Shown: in pieces, positions 1 through 6,648 of the stretch
How the letters are laid out: each line of letters starts with the position of its first letter
Position numbering within the stretch: the first letter of the stretch is position 1
DNA from: Halobacteriales archaeon
GTDB taxonomy: Archaea > Thermoplasmatota > SW-10-69-26 > JACQPN01 > JAIVGT01
DNA length: 10,066 nt
Reading direction: 5' to 3'
Assembly (NCBI GenBank): GCA_020201485.1
Contig: JAIVGT010000219.1
Span: 1 to 10,066, forward strand
Position numbers and translations under genes: made by a program
Notes under the pieces: generated by a model
Databases searched by the model: none
What the model saw: only the letters and a program-made list of their open reading frames with translations
Told to the model about the DNA's origin: nothing

Positions 1-37
1 AGATTGCGCCGAACTCGCACGGATGGGTGCATGTAGG

Positions 38-47
38 GAGGCTTTGG
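38..47 (+). promoter_or_regulatory. Possible promoter element of the ABC importer operon
   Basis: GAGGCTTTGG shares GCTTTGGCC with the element before endonuclease IV (9652 onwards). Its CTTT (42-45) lies about 30 nt upstream of ATG 74, which suits a nearly leaderless archaeal transcript. The A-rich upstream half seen in the other copies is missing here, and GGGAGG at 36-41 could instead be a ribosome-binding site for TTG 50. The assignment is weak. Confidence 0.3.
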
Positions 48-73
48 CCTTGCGCGGACATTGTTCCCGGGCC

Positions 74-1090
74 ATGCGCCGGGCCGCTGCCGCGCTCACG
101 TTCGCCCTCGTTGCCGGGACGGTCCTCGCCGGCTGCGCCAACCAGGGGCCGAGCGACGTCGTGCGCATCGGCTTCTTCCCGAACGTGACGCATGCCGCCG
201 CGCTGGTCGGCATCGAGCATGGCATCTTCGCCTCCCATCTCGCCGGCAAGGTGAGGTTCGTCCAGTTCGACGCTGGGCCGAACGCCATGGAGGCGATGTT
301 CGCCGGCCAGCTCGACGTGACCTACGTCGGACCCGGCCCGACCATCAACGCCTTCGCGAAGTCGAACGGCGAGGCGTTGCGCGTCGTCGCCGGCGCGACG
401 GCGGGAGGAGCGGCGGTCGTCGTCCGCGAGGGCGCCGGCATCGACAACGTCACCGACCTCGCCGGGCACCGCGTCGCCAGCCCGGGCCTGGCCAACACGC
501 AGGACATCGCCTTCCGCCACGAGCTCGCGGCCAAGGGCCTGCGCACCGAGGACAAGGGCGGCGACGTGCGCCTGTCCGCGCTGCCCAACTCCGACATTCT
601 CACCCTGTTCCAGAAGGGCGAGCTCGACGCGGCCTGGGTCCCGGAGCCCTGGGTCACGCGCCTCGTCCACGAGGCCAAGGGTCGCGTGCTCCTCGACGAG
701 CGCAGCCTGTGGCCCGGCGGCCTGTTCGAGACGACGCACGTCGTGGCGAGCGCCCGCTTCGCCCGGGACCAGCCGGAGGAGCTGCGCAAGGTCCTCGACG
801 CGCACATCGAGGCGGAGCTGTTCGTGCAGCAGCACCCGGACGCGGCGCGCGCGAGCATCCAGCGCGAGCTGTCGAACGTGACCAAGCCGCTGCGCGAGGA
901 CGAGGCCGTGGAGTCCATGTCGCACATCAACGCCTCCTGGGACCCGGCGGCGCAGAGCGTGCGCACCTACGCCCAGTGGAGCGCCGACCTCGGCCTGGTG
1001 CAGGGCGCGCCCGACATGGCCCGGCTCTGGGACCTGCGCGTGCTGAACCAGGCCCTGGCCGCCCGCAATCTCACGGAGGTCCGCGCATGA
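74..1090 (+). CDS. ABC transporter substrate-binding lipoprotein, sulfonate/taurine/nitrate type (SsuA/NMT1-like)
   Basis: Solute receptor of an ABC importer, held outside the membrane by a lipid anchor. From ATG 74 the product is 338 aa. It starts with an Arg-Arg n-region and a hydrophobic stretch ending in a lipobox (LAGC, Cys21), so it should be exported and lipid-modified. The mature part opens with VRIGFFPNVTHAAAL, typical of the SsuA/NMT1 group, and later has DVTYVGPGPTINAF and WVPEPWVTRL, which fit the ligand cleft of that group. Length is normal. The stop overlaps the ATPase start (ATGA). In-frame starts at ATG 23 and TTG 50 also exist. TTG 50 has GGGAGG at 36-41, whereas ATG 74 gives the best signal peptide and sits about 30 nt after a CTTT promoter-like element. 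The substrate cannot be read from sequence: an organosulfonate, nitrate or a thiamine precursor are all possible. Confidence 0.9.
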   Translation: MRRAAAALTFALVAGTVLAGCANQGPSDVVRIGFFPNVTHAAALVGIEHGIFASHLAGKVRFVQFDAGPNAMEAMFAGQLDVTYVGPGPTINAFAKSNGEALRVVAGATAGGAAVVVREGAGIDNVTDLAGHRVASPGLANTQDIAFRHELAAKGLRTEDKGGDVRLSALPNSDILTLFQKGELDAAWVPEPWVTRLVHEAKGRVLLDERSLWPGGLFETTHVVASARFARDQPEELRKVLDAHIEAELFVQQHPDAARASIQRELSNVTKPLREDEAVESMSHINASWDPAAQSVRTYAQWSADLGLVQGAPDMARLWDLRVLNQALAARNLTEVRA

Positions 1091-1854
1091 CCGAGCCCCG
1101 CGTCGAGCTGCGCCAGGTGAGCAAGACCTACGACACGCAGCAGGGCCACACCCTCGCCCTGCGCGACGTGAGCCTGCGCGTCATGCCGGGCGAGATCGTC
1201 ACCATCCTCGGCCCGAGCGGCTGCGGCAAGAGCACCCTGCTCAACCTCGTCGCCGGCTTCGAGCCCCCCGAGGAGGGCGAGGTCCTCATCGACGGCCAGC
1301 CGGTCGAGAGCCCGGCCCCGGACCGGCTCGTCATGTTCCAGGAGGGCGCGCTCTTCCCCTGGCTGCGCGTGCACGACAACGTCGCCTTCGGCCTGAGGAT
1401 GCAGGGCGTGGGCAAGGCCGAGCGCCGCGCCCAGGCCATGGAGCAGCTCAAGACCGTCGGCCTGGAGCAGTTCAGCCACCACCTCCTGCACGAGCTCAGC
1501 GTCGGCATGCGGCAGCGCGTGGCGCTGGCGCGCGCCTTGGTCATGCACCCGCGCGTGCTGCTCATGGACGAGCCGTTCGCCGCGCTCGACGCCCAGACCC
1601 GCGACGGCCTGCACGCCACGCTCCAGGAGCTGTGGGCGAGCGCGGGTACGACGACGCTGTTCGTCACGCACAACATCCGCGAGGCCGCCTGCCTCGGTGA
1701 CCGCGTGCTCGTCATGAGCCCCCGCCCGGGGACCATCGTGGCGGAGCGCGAGGTCCACGCCGAGCGCCCCCGGCACATCGAGGACGACCCGGTCATGCAG
1801 GTCGCCCGCTCCCTCCGCCAGGAGCTGCACGCCGCGGTGGAGGCAGCAGCATGA
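1087..1854 (+). CDS. ABC transporter ATP-binding protein, nitrate/sulfonate/taurine type (SsuB/TauB-like)
   Basis: Cytoplasmic ATPase that powers the importer (255 aa, normal length). Visible motifs are Walker A GPSGCGKST (42-50), Q-loop Gln85 in MFQEGALFPWL, Walker B VLLMDEP (157-163), D-loop ALD (166-168) and H-loop His195 in VTH. The FQEGALFPW stretch is characteristic of the SsuB/TauB/NrtD branch. The signature motif reads LSVGMRQR (137-144), where the family normally has LSGGMRQR; Gly-to-Val needs a single G-to-T change in codon 1501-1503. The start codon overlaps the receptor gene's stop (ATGA), with GGAGG at 1075-1079 seven bases upstream, and its own stop overlaps the permease start. 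It should couple to the permease encoded next. Confidence in family is high; whether the signature variant is active is unknown. Confidence 0.95.
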   Translation: MTEPRVELRQVSKTYDTQQGHTLALRDVSLRVMPGEIVTILGPSGCGKSTLLNLVAGFEPPEEGEVLIDGQPVESPAPDRLVMFQEGALFPWLRVHDNVAFGLRMQGVGKAERRAQAMEQLKTVGLEQFSHHLLHELSVGMRQRVALARALVMHPRVLLMDEPFAALDAQTRDGLHATLQELWASAGTTTLFVTHNIREAACLGDRVLVMSPRPGTIVAEREVHAERPRHIEDDPVMQVARSLRQELHAAVEAAA

Positions 1855-2702
1855 TGGGCGACCCGCGCCATGCCCAGCCCTTGCGGCGCAGCACCCTCCG
1901 CCTGCCCCGGCCCGACCGCGCGTGGTGGAAGCACCTCGGGGCGGGCGTGCTCTTCCTCCTCCTGCTCTTCGGCGGATGGGAAGCCCTGGCGCGCATGGGC
2001 TTCTGGCCGCGCTACCTCGTCCCGGCGTTCACCGACGTGCTGCGCGCCTTGTGGGGCACGGCGCAGAGCGGCGGCCTCGTCGCCGGCCTGGCCGCGAGCG
2101 TGATGCGCCTCGTGCTCGGCTACGGCATCGGCCTCGTGCTCGGCTTGGGCCTCGGCCTGTGGATGGGCCGCTCCCGCATCGCGGAGAGCACGCTCGGCTC
2201 CGTCGCCCTCGGCCTGCAGGCCTTGCCCAGCGTGGCTTGGCTCCCCCTGGCCCTCATCTGGTTCGGCCTGAGCGAGACCGCCATCACCTTCGTCGTGGTC
2301 ATGGGCACGGTCTTCGCCATCGCCGTCGCCACGAGCACCGCCATCCACCAGACGCCGCACACCTGGGAGCGCGCCGCGCGCAACCTCGGCGCGCGGGGCC
2401 ATGCCTTGCTCCTACACCTCACCCTGCCGGCGGCCCTGCCCGGCATCGCCATGGGCATGAAGCAGGGCTGGAGCTTCGCCTGGCGATCCCTCATCGCCGC
2501 GGAGATGGTGTACAGCACGGTCGGTCTGGGGCACCTGCTCATGTTCGGCCGGGAGCTGAACGACCTGCCGCTCGTCATGGCGGTCATGCTCGTCATCGTC
2601 GCCGTGGGCCTGGCGGCGGACCGGCTCGCCTTCGGCCGCCTCGAGGTCGCCGTGCAGCGGCGCTGGGGTGTGGGCCGGCGGGACGCGAAGCTGCCCGCCT
2701 AG
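1851..2702 (+). CDS. ABC transporter permease, SsuC/TauC-like
   Basis: Membrane channel subunit of the importer (283 aa, BPD_transp_1 type). A basic N-terminal tail of about 28 residues precedes the first transmembrane helix (about 30-47). Further hydrophobic helices lie near 76-104, 118-138, 143-163, 200-222 and 236-258. The stretch LQALPSVAWLPLALIWFG (122-139) is a hallmark of the sulfonate/nitrate permease group. The cytoplasmic EAA loop that contacts the ATPase is at about 173-199 (ERAARNLGA ... LPAALPGI). The start ATG 1851 overlaps the ATPase stop, and GGAGG at 1839-1843 gives good spacing; a second in-frame ATG follows directly at 1854. This completes a receptor-ATPase-permease set; as usual for the family the permease would act as a homodimer. 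Confidence 0.95.
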   Translation: MMGDPRHAQPLRRSTLRLPRPDRAWWKHLGAGVLFLLLLFGGWEALARMGFWPRYLVPAFTDVLRALWGTAQSGGLVAGLAASVMRLVLGYGIGLVLGLGLGLWMGRSRIAESTLGSVALGLQALPSVAWLPLALIWFGLSETAITFVVVMGTVFAIAVATSTAIHQTPHTWERAARNLGARGHALLLHLTLPAALPGIAMGMKQGWSFAWRSLIAAEMVYSTVGLGHLLMFGRELNDLPLVMAVMLVIVAVGLAADRLAFGRLEVAVQRRWGVGRRDAKLPA

Positions 2703-2754
2703 GCCATTGCACCGGAGGGACAAGCGGCGTGGTCAAGTCCAGGGCCGTGCATCT

Positions 2755-2758
2755 GGAG
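2755..2758 (+). promoter_or_regulatory. Ribosome-binding site deciding the start of the metallo-hydrolase
   Basis: GGAG lies eight bases before ATG 2767. It supports that ATG over the longer open frame that extends back into the permease gene. The 64-nt gap 2703-2766 shows no CTTT-type promoter element, so translation from a transcript shared with the importer is plausible. Confidence 0.5.
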
Positions 2759-2766
2759 CAGGACCC

Positions 2767-3507
2767 ATGTACTTCGAACAGTTCGCCGACCCCGGGCACG
2801 GCTGCCTGACGCACCTGGTCGGCTGCCCGTCCATGGGCCTGGTCGCTGTCATCGACCCCTTCCTCCCGCCCCAGCGCTACCTCGACATCGCCCAGCACCA
2901 CGGCATGCAAGTCACGCACATCGTCGACACGCACCTCCATGCGGACCATCGGAGCACGGGCCGGGAGCTGGGGAAGCTCAGCGGCGCGCCCTACATGCTC
3001 CACACCTCCGCCGACGCGCAGGGCTTCGACGGGCTCAACGACCAAGACCGGCTAAAGCTGGGCCGCGTGGAGCTGGAGGTGCTGCACACCCCGGGCCACA
3101 CCGCGGAGAGCGTGTGCGTCGCGGTCCGCGACCTGAAGCGCTCGCCGGAGGAGCCGTGGTTCGTCCTCACCGGGGACACGCTGTTCGTGGGCGACGTGGG
3201 CCGGCCGGACGTGGGCGTGCATGGCACGCACCCCCGGCAGGCCGCGGCGCAGGACCTGCACGCTTCCTTGCAGAAGCTGCTCACGCGCCTCGACGACGGC
3301 GTGGAGGTCTTCCCCTCGCACTACGCCGGCTCCTCGTGCGGCAAGTGGCTCAGCCCGAAGCCGAGCAGCACCATCGGCTTCGAGCGGCGGCACAACCTCG
3401 GCCTGAAGCCGAAGACGCTCGGCGACTTCGTCGCCTACGCCGTGCAGGACCTGCCGCCCATCCCGGGCGCCGAGCAGATGCTGCGCATCAACCGCGGCCT
3501 GGCCTAG
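2767..3507 (+). CDS. Metallo-beta-lactamase-fold hydrolase, persulfide dioxygenase/ETHE1-like or glyoxalase II-like
   Basis: Soluble metalloenzyme of 246 aa. Metal ligands are all visible: THLHADH (55-61), His111 in HTPGHT, Asp137 in GDTLFVGDVGRPD and His185 in PSHYAGSSCGK. GDTLFVGDVGRPD and the C-terminal SSCGKWLSPKPSSTIGFERRHN pattern match the branch that contains ETHE1-like persulfide dioxygenases rather than classical lactamases. Known members oxidise glutathione persulfide to sulfite with a mononuclear iron, while relatives hydrolyse S-lactoylglutathione; sequence alone does not separate these. The start ATG 2767 has GGAG eight bases upstream, and the fold begins with MYFEQF. It lies 64 nt behind the importer operon on the same strand, so a role in sulfur released from an imported organosulfur compound is possible but inferred. 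Its 3' end converges with the small membrane protein gene on the other strand. Confidence 0.88.
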   Translation: MYFEQFADPGHGCLTHLVGCPSMGLVAVIDPFLPPQRYLDIAQHHGMQVTHIVDTHLHADHRSTGRELGKLSGAPYMLHTSADAQGFDGLNDQDRLKLGRVELEVLHTPGHTAESVCVAVRDLKRSPEEPWFVLTGDTLFVGDVGRPDVGVHGTHPRQAAAQDLHASLQKLLTRLDDGVEVFPSHYAGSSCGKWLSPKPSSTIGFERRHNLGLKPKTLGDFVAYAVQDLPPIPGAEQMLRINRGLA

Positions 3508-3720
3508 TCCGCCGCCCGCCCGCCGCGATCACGGAGCGCACGGAGAAGTACGCCACGATGAGCACGGCTGCCAACGCCGCGCCGCGAGCACGCGCAGCGC
3601 CACGAGGTCGAAGGAGAGCACGAACACCACGTCGCGCAGGAACTGGCCGGTCATGGCGCTCGCGAAGAACACGGCCCCGATGAGCAGCATGCGCTGCCGG
3701 AACACGAAAGGGTCGGGCAT
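3488..3720 (-). CDS. Small multi-helix membrane protein, apparent frameshift
   Basis: No family recognised. ATG 3720 lies two bases after the GTPase stop (TGAGCATG). The unshifted frame gives 63 aa ending at 3529: a hydrophobic N-terminal half (MLLIGAVFFASAM, then VVFVLSFDLVALRVLAA), then an unlikely polar tail. Around 3585-3575, in a GCGGCGCGGCG run, coding signal moves to another frame. Before it, 46 of 47 codons end in G or C. After it, the original frame has 6 of 16 ending in A or T, while the new frame has 22 of 23 ending in G or C and encodes a further helix (ALAAVLIVAYFSVRSVIAA). The restored protein would be about 77 aa with two or three helices, ending at TGA 3490-3488 and overlapping the end of the convergent metallo-hydrolase gene by 20 nt. 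One missing base (or two extra) explains it: sequencing error, mutation or recoding. Confidence 0.55.
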
Positions 3721-3722
3721 GC

Positions 3723-4502
3723 TCACCGCGTCGTCAGGTCCTCGCTCGCCCCGAATGCCTGGTTCAGGAACTCCACGACGTCGTCCAAGCCGTCGAGCGT
3801 CTCCGAGCTCACCGGGGTCAGGGTGGTGTACGTGCCCAGGTCCTCGAGCACGCGCAGCACGCTCGCGCTCAGCACGCGGTGCATCGTCCGCTCGCCCTGG
3901 TCGAGGGCGTCGTGCAGCAGGTCGGGCTCCTGCATCCACGCAAGGGTCCGCTCCAGGTCCGCCTCGCTCAGCAGGTCGGACTTCGTCAGGAGGTTGATCA
4001 TGGGCACGCGGAACCGGAACTGCGTCGCCGCGGCGAGCAGCACCTGCGTCACGAACGCGCTCGGGTCGCGGGCCAGGAACGGGTCGATGAGGAACGCCAC
4101 CGCCGTCCGACCGGGCGCGAAGCGCTCCACGATGTGCCGCCCCGCCTCGCGGAACACGAACAGCTCCGTCTGGCCCGGTGTGTCGAGGAGGACGAAGTCG
4201 GTGCGGAAGGACTCGATGGCCTCCAGGACCTCGTCCGACTGCAGGGCCAGCATGTCCGCGGCGACGACCTGCGCGCCGTTCGGGCCGAGGCCGTGCTCGG
4301 CCATGATGTCGCTGACCTTGATCCAGTCGCGGATGTCCACGTCGGGCGCGTAGGGGAGCTGGTCCGCGCCCGGGTCGAGGTTCACCGTGATGGCGTCGAG
4401 GCTGTGCTCCTTGCTCCAGCGCTGCATGGCGGCCGTGAGGCGCGTCTTGCCGCTGCCGGCGGTGCCGATGAGGTACAGGTAGGTGCTGTCCAGCTCGGCC
4501 AT
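3723..4502 (-). CDS. GPN-loop GTPase, archaeal homologue of GPN1/Npa3 (PAB0955 type)
   Basis: Cytoplasmic SIMIBI-class GTPase of 259 aa, the usual archaeal length. Motifs in order: P-loop GTAGSGKT (13-20), NLDPGAD (41-47), the defining Gly-Pro-Asn at 73-75, DTPGQTE (107-113), G4 motif TKSD (173-176) in place of NKxD, and PVSS near the C-terminus as a G5-like site. Eukaryotic GPN proteins are dimers needed for assembly and nuclear import of RNA polymerase II; the archaeal role is not settled. ATG 4502 places the P-loop right at the N-terminus, as in relatives. AGGAGG at 4523-4528, overlapping the stop of the preceding gene, is 20 nt away, longer than usual. It lies between a creatininase-family gene and the small membrane protein gene, probably in one transcript with purD. 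Confidence 0.93.
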   Translation of the reverse strand: MAELDSTYLYLIGTAGSGKTRLTAAMQRWSKEHSLDAITVNLDPGADQLPYAPDVDIRDWIKVSDIMAEHGLGPNGAQVVAADMLALQSDEVLEAIESFRTDFVLLDTPGQTELFVFREAGRHIVERFAPGRTAVAFLIDPFLARDPSAFVTQVLLAAATQFRFRVPMINLLTKSDLLSEADLERTLAWMQEPDLLHDALDQGERTMHRVLSASVLRVLEDLGTYTTLTPVSSETLDGLDDVVEFLNQAFGASEDLTTR

Positions 4503-4526
4503 CGCGCGGCCATGGGGCCGGGCCTC

Positions 4527-5261
4527 CTAAACGTTGTGGGCCCGGAGCGCGTGCAGGTCGCGCACGACGTGCTCCACGACCGCGCCGGCGAACGCCTCGC
4601 CCTTCGCGCGCGTGGCCAGCGTCGGGTCGCCCCACACGCCGCTGGCGCTGAACGTGCCCGGGCCCTCCGGGTCGCGCGTCAGGCCGCCCTTGCCCTGGGG
4701 ATTCACTTCCTTGACCGCGCGCTCCATGCGCACGTGGTCCGGGGCGAGGAAGAGCATGAGGCTGGTCTCCACCTCGTCGGCGTGCGTGCCCCGCTCCTGC
4801 TGCACGAGGCGCTCCGCCGGGCGCAGCGCCGCGGGCCAGTCGGTGAAGCGGAGCGCGATGCCGTCCTTCGCCAGCTGCGCCGCCGCCGGACGCAGCGCCT
4901 CGACCGTGCTCACGCCGGTGTTGAGCACGTAGAAGCGGCGCGGACCGTGCGCCGCCAGGCTCTGCGCAACGTCCACCACGACGTCGCGCGCCGTCTCCAA
5001 GCGCAGCGTGATGCTGCCCGGGTACGCGCGGAACGCCGGGTAGTACGCGGAGCTCAGCAAGGGCGCGACGACGAGCGGCCCGTCGAAGCGCGCCGCCACG
5101 AGCTCGGCGAGCCTGGCCGCGAGCACGGCATCGTTGTCGAGCCGGAGGTGCGGGCCGTGCTCCTTGGCCGCCGCGCCGAGCGGAAGGAGCACGATGGCGT
5201 CGCGCGTCAGCGCGCGCTCTGCCTCGGGCCATGCCAGCCGCTCCAGCCAGGCCCCGGTCAA
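4527..5261 (-). CDS. Creatininase-family amidohydrolase
   Basis: Predicted metal-dependent hydrolase of the creatininase fold (244 aa). The core LPLGAAAKEHGPHLRLDND (26-44) corresponds to the family motif GxxEQHGPHLPLxTD, but Lys33 stands where creatininase has the metal-ligand Glu, and Glu34 replaces the Gln. Asp44 and the downstream GTHADEVETSLML are kept, as is GVWGDP near the C-terminus. I recall KEHG-type members in the wider family, so this may be a subfamily trait. The family includes creatininase, MftE peptidase and ArfB, the archaeal formylaminopyrimidine deformylase of riboflavin/F420 synthesis; which reaction applies here is not visible. Start: TTG 5261 overlaps the purD stop (TTGA), begins just before the conserved core and is the only sensible start. 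Translational coupling to purD is likely, and the GPN GTPase follows. Confidence 0.85.
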   Translation of the reverse strand: MTGAWLERLAWPEAERALTRDAIVLLPLGAAAKEHGPHLRLDNDAVLAARLAELVAARFDGPLVVAPLLSSAYYPAFRAYPGSITLRLETARDVVVDVAQSLAAHGPRRFYVLNTGVSTVEALRPAAAQLAKDGIALRFTDWPAALRPAERLVQQERGTHADEVETSLMLFLAPDHVRMERAVKEVNPQGKGGLTRDPEGPGTFSASGVWGDPTLATRAKGEAFAGAVVEHVVRDLHALRAHNV

Positions 5262-6607
5262 TTGCGGCTGCGCCCCTGGTGCAGGACGCGCTGCATGTGC
5301 TCGACGCGCTGGCGGAGCAGTGCTTGCGTGCCGATGTCGTGCCGCGCGCGCAGCCCCTCGCCCCGCACGTGGCGCAGGCCGGCCTCGCACCGCCGCTCCG
5401 CCTCGGCCAGGGTCGGGGCCTTGGCCAGCACGGCGCACGCGCGGCTCGTGCCGGTCGTGATGCGGCCCTTGTCCTCGTGCACGTTCGCCCAGAACAGGCG
5501 CGCCCCCGCGTCCTCGAGGATGGCCCGCTCGTCCGCGAACACCTCGATGCCGGCCTTGCCGCCCGCTTCGCCGTAGCCGGGGGGCACGACGTACTTGCAC
5601 ACCGTGGCCAGGCTCTCGAAGCGCACCGCGCCCGGCTTGAGCGAGCCATCGGCGACCTGCTCGCACACCTCGAGGTAGTCGCCCGCCAGCAGGCCGAGGA
5701 CGTTCATCGCCTCCGGGTCGCCGAAGCGCGCGTTGCACTCGATGACCTTCGGGCCCTGCCCGGTGAGCATGAACTGGCCGTAGATGGGGCCGCGGTACGG
5801 CCGGCCCTCCTTCGCCAGGGCGGTGACGATCTCCTGCACGATGCCGCGCGCGGTCTGCACGTCGTTGCGCGTGAGGAAGGGGAGCAGGCCGTCGGAGTCG
5901 GTGTAGCTGCCCATGCCGCCCGTGTTGCTGCCCGCGTCGCCCTCGAAGGCGCGCTTGTGGTCCTGCACCACCGGCATGGCCTCGATGCGCGTGCCGTCGC
6001 TGAACGCCTGCAGCGTGAACTCCTCGCCCTCCAGCTTCTCCTCGACGAGGACGCCGCCGGTCCCGCCGACGCGCTGCGCCAGGCAATCCTTCGCGTACTG
6101 CTCGGCCTCGTCCGGCGTGCGCAGCTGGTCGCCGCTCACCTTCACGCCCTTGCCCCCGGTCAGGCCGACGGGCTTGATGGCGACGGTGCCGAAGCCGCGG
6201 ATGGCGTCCTTCAAGCCCTCGGGACTAGCGAAGAGCTGGCTGCGCACCGCGCCCGCGATGCCATGGCGCGCCATGAGCCCGCGCAGGTACGCCTTGCTCG
6301 TCTCGACCTCGGCCGCGAGCTTGCCCGGGCTGGCGAGGCGCACGCCCATGTCGGCGAGCGCGTCCGTGCAGCCGGCCTCGAGGGGCGCTTCCGGGCCGCT
6401 CAGCGCCAGCTCGACGCGCCACTGCTTCGCCGCCTCGGCCACGGCCTTGACATCGGTCTCGGGCGCGAGCTTCACGTCCTTCGCGAGCCGGGCCAGGCCG
6501 GGGTTGCGGGCCTTGCTCAGGACGAACAGCTCCGCGCCCGACTTGGCCAGGGCTTGGGCCATGGCGTGCTCGCGCGCGCCGCCGCCGAGGAGGAGGACCC
6601 GGGTCAT
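5258..6607 (-). CDS. purD: Phosphoribosylamine-glycine ligase (GAR synthetase)
   Basis: Second step of purine synthesis: joins glycine to 5-phosphoribosylamine with ATP to give glycinamide ribonucleotide, in the cytoplasm. Length is 449 aa, slightly above the usual ~420-430. The N-domain has GGGAREHA (8-15) and SGPEAPLEAG (70-79). The ATP-grasp domain shows IKPVGLTGGKGV, VEEKLEGEEFT and GSNTGGMGSY, with metal-binding ECNARFGDPE at roughly residue 295. The C-domain has ITTGTSRACAV, where RAC replaces the frequent GRV/GRVL. ATG 6607 gives the expected N-terminus MTRVLLLGGG and lies 27 nt after a promoter-like GAACGCTTTT, suggesting a leaderless mRNA. It is the first gene of a probable four-gene operon. 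No other pur gene is in the window. Confidence 0.97.
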   Translation of the reverse strand: MTRVLLLGGGAREHAMAQALAKSGAELFVLSKARNPGLARLAKDVKLAPETDVKAVAEAAKQWRVELALSGPEAPLEAGCTDALADMGVRLASPGKLAAEVETSKAYLRGLMARHGIAGAVRSQLFASPEGLKDAIRGFGTVAIKPVGLTGGKGVKVSGDQLRTPDEAEQYAKDCLAQRVGGTGGVLVEEKLEGEEFTLQAFSDGTRIEAMPVVQDHKRAFEGDAGSNTGGMGSYTDSDGLLPFLTRNDVQTARGIVQEIVTALAKEGRPYRGPIYGQFMLTGQGPKVIECNARFGDPEAMNVLGLLAGDYLEVCEQVADGSLKPGAVRFESLATVCKYVVPPGYGEAGGKAGIEVFADERAILEDAGARLFWANVHEDKGRITTGTSRACAVLAKAPTLAEAERRCEAGLRHVRGEGLRARHDIGTQALLRQRVEHMQRVLHQGRSRN

Positions 6608-6632
6608 CAGCGCGGGAGGGCGCTTCCCCGGG

Positions 6633-6642
6633 AAAAGCGTTC
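6633..6642 (-). promoter_or_regulatory. Predicted archaeal promoter (BRE/TATA-like) of the purD operon
   Basis: On the minus strand GAACGCTTTT, with its T-run (6636-6633) centred about 27 nt upstream of the purD ATG. This is the distance expected between an archaeal TATA box and the start site of a leaderless mRNA. It sits in the 41-nt gap after pyrE and matches the elements before carS, the zinc-ribbon gene and endonuclease IV. Confidence 0.55.
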
Positions 6643-6648
6643 GCCCGG

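Noticed and set aside
2729..2809. Short open frame starting at GTG 2729 after GGAGGG (2714-2719), before the metallo-hydrolase gene
   Set aside because: It ends within 30 codons, overlaps the well-supported metallo-hydrolase start in another frame and resembles nothing known.
4511..4513. ATG on the minus strand at ideal spacing from AGGAGG (4528-4523), upstream of the GPN GTPase
   Set aside because: It is out of frame with the GTPase and its frame gives no family-like sequence. The in-frame ATG 4502 gives the expected N-terminus directly before the P-loop.
3529..5649. Very long open frame on the minus strand (about 700 codons)
   Set aside because: It is a shadow of GC-rich coding sequence. 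It covers purD, the creatininase-family gene and the GPN gene in a wrong frame, with low-complexity Arg/Ala/Gly composition. Only its last 63 codons match a real gene start.
6621..6639. Near-palindrome CGCTTCCCCGGGAAAAGCG between pyrE and purD as a terminator hairpin
   Set aside because: Two central mismatches leave only a short stem and no T-run follows. The A/T-rich part is better explained as the purD promoter.
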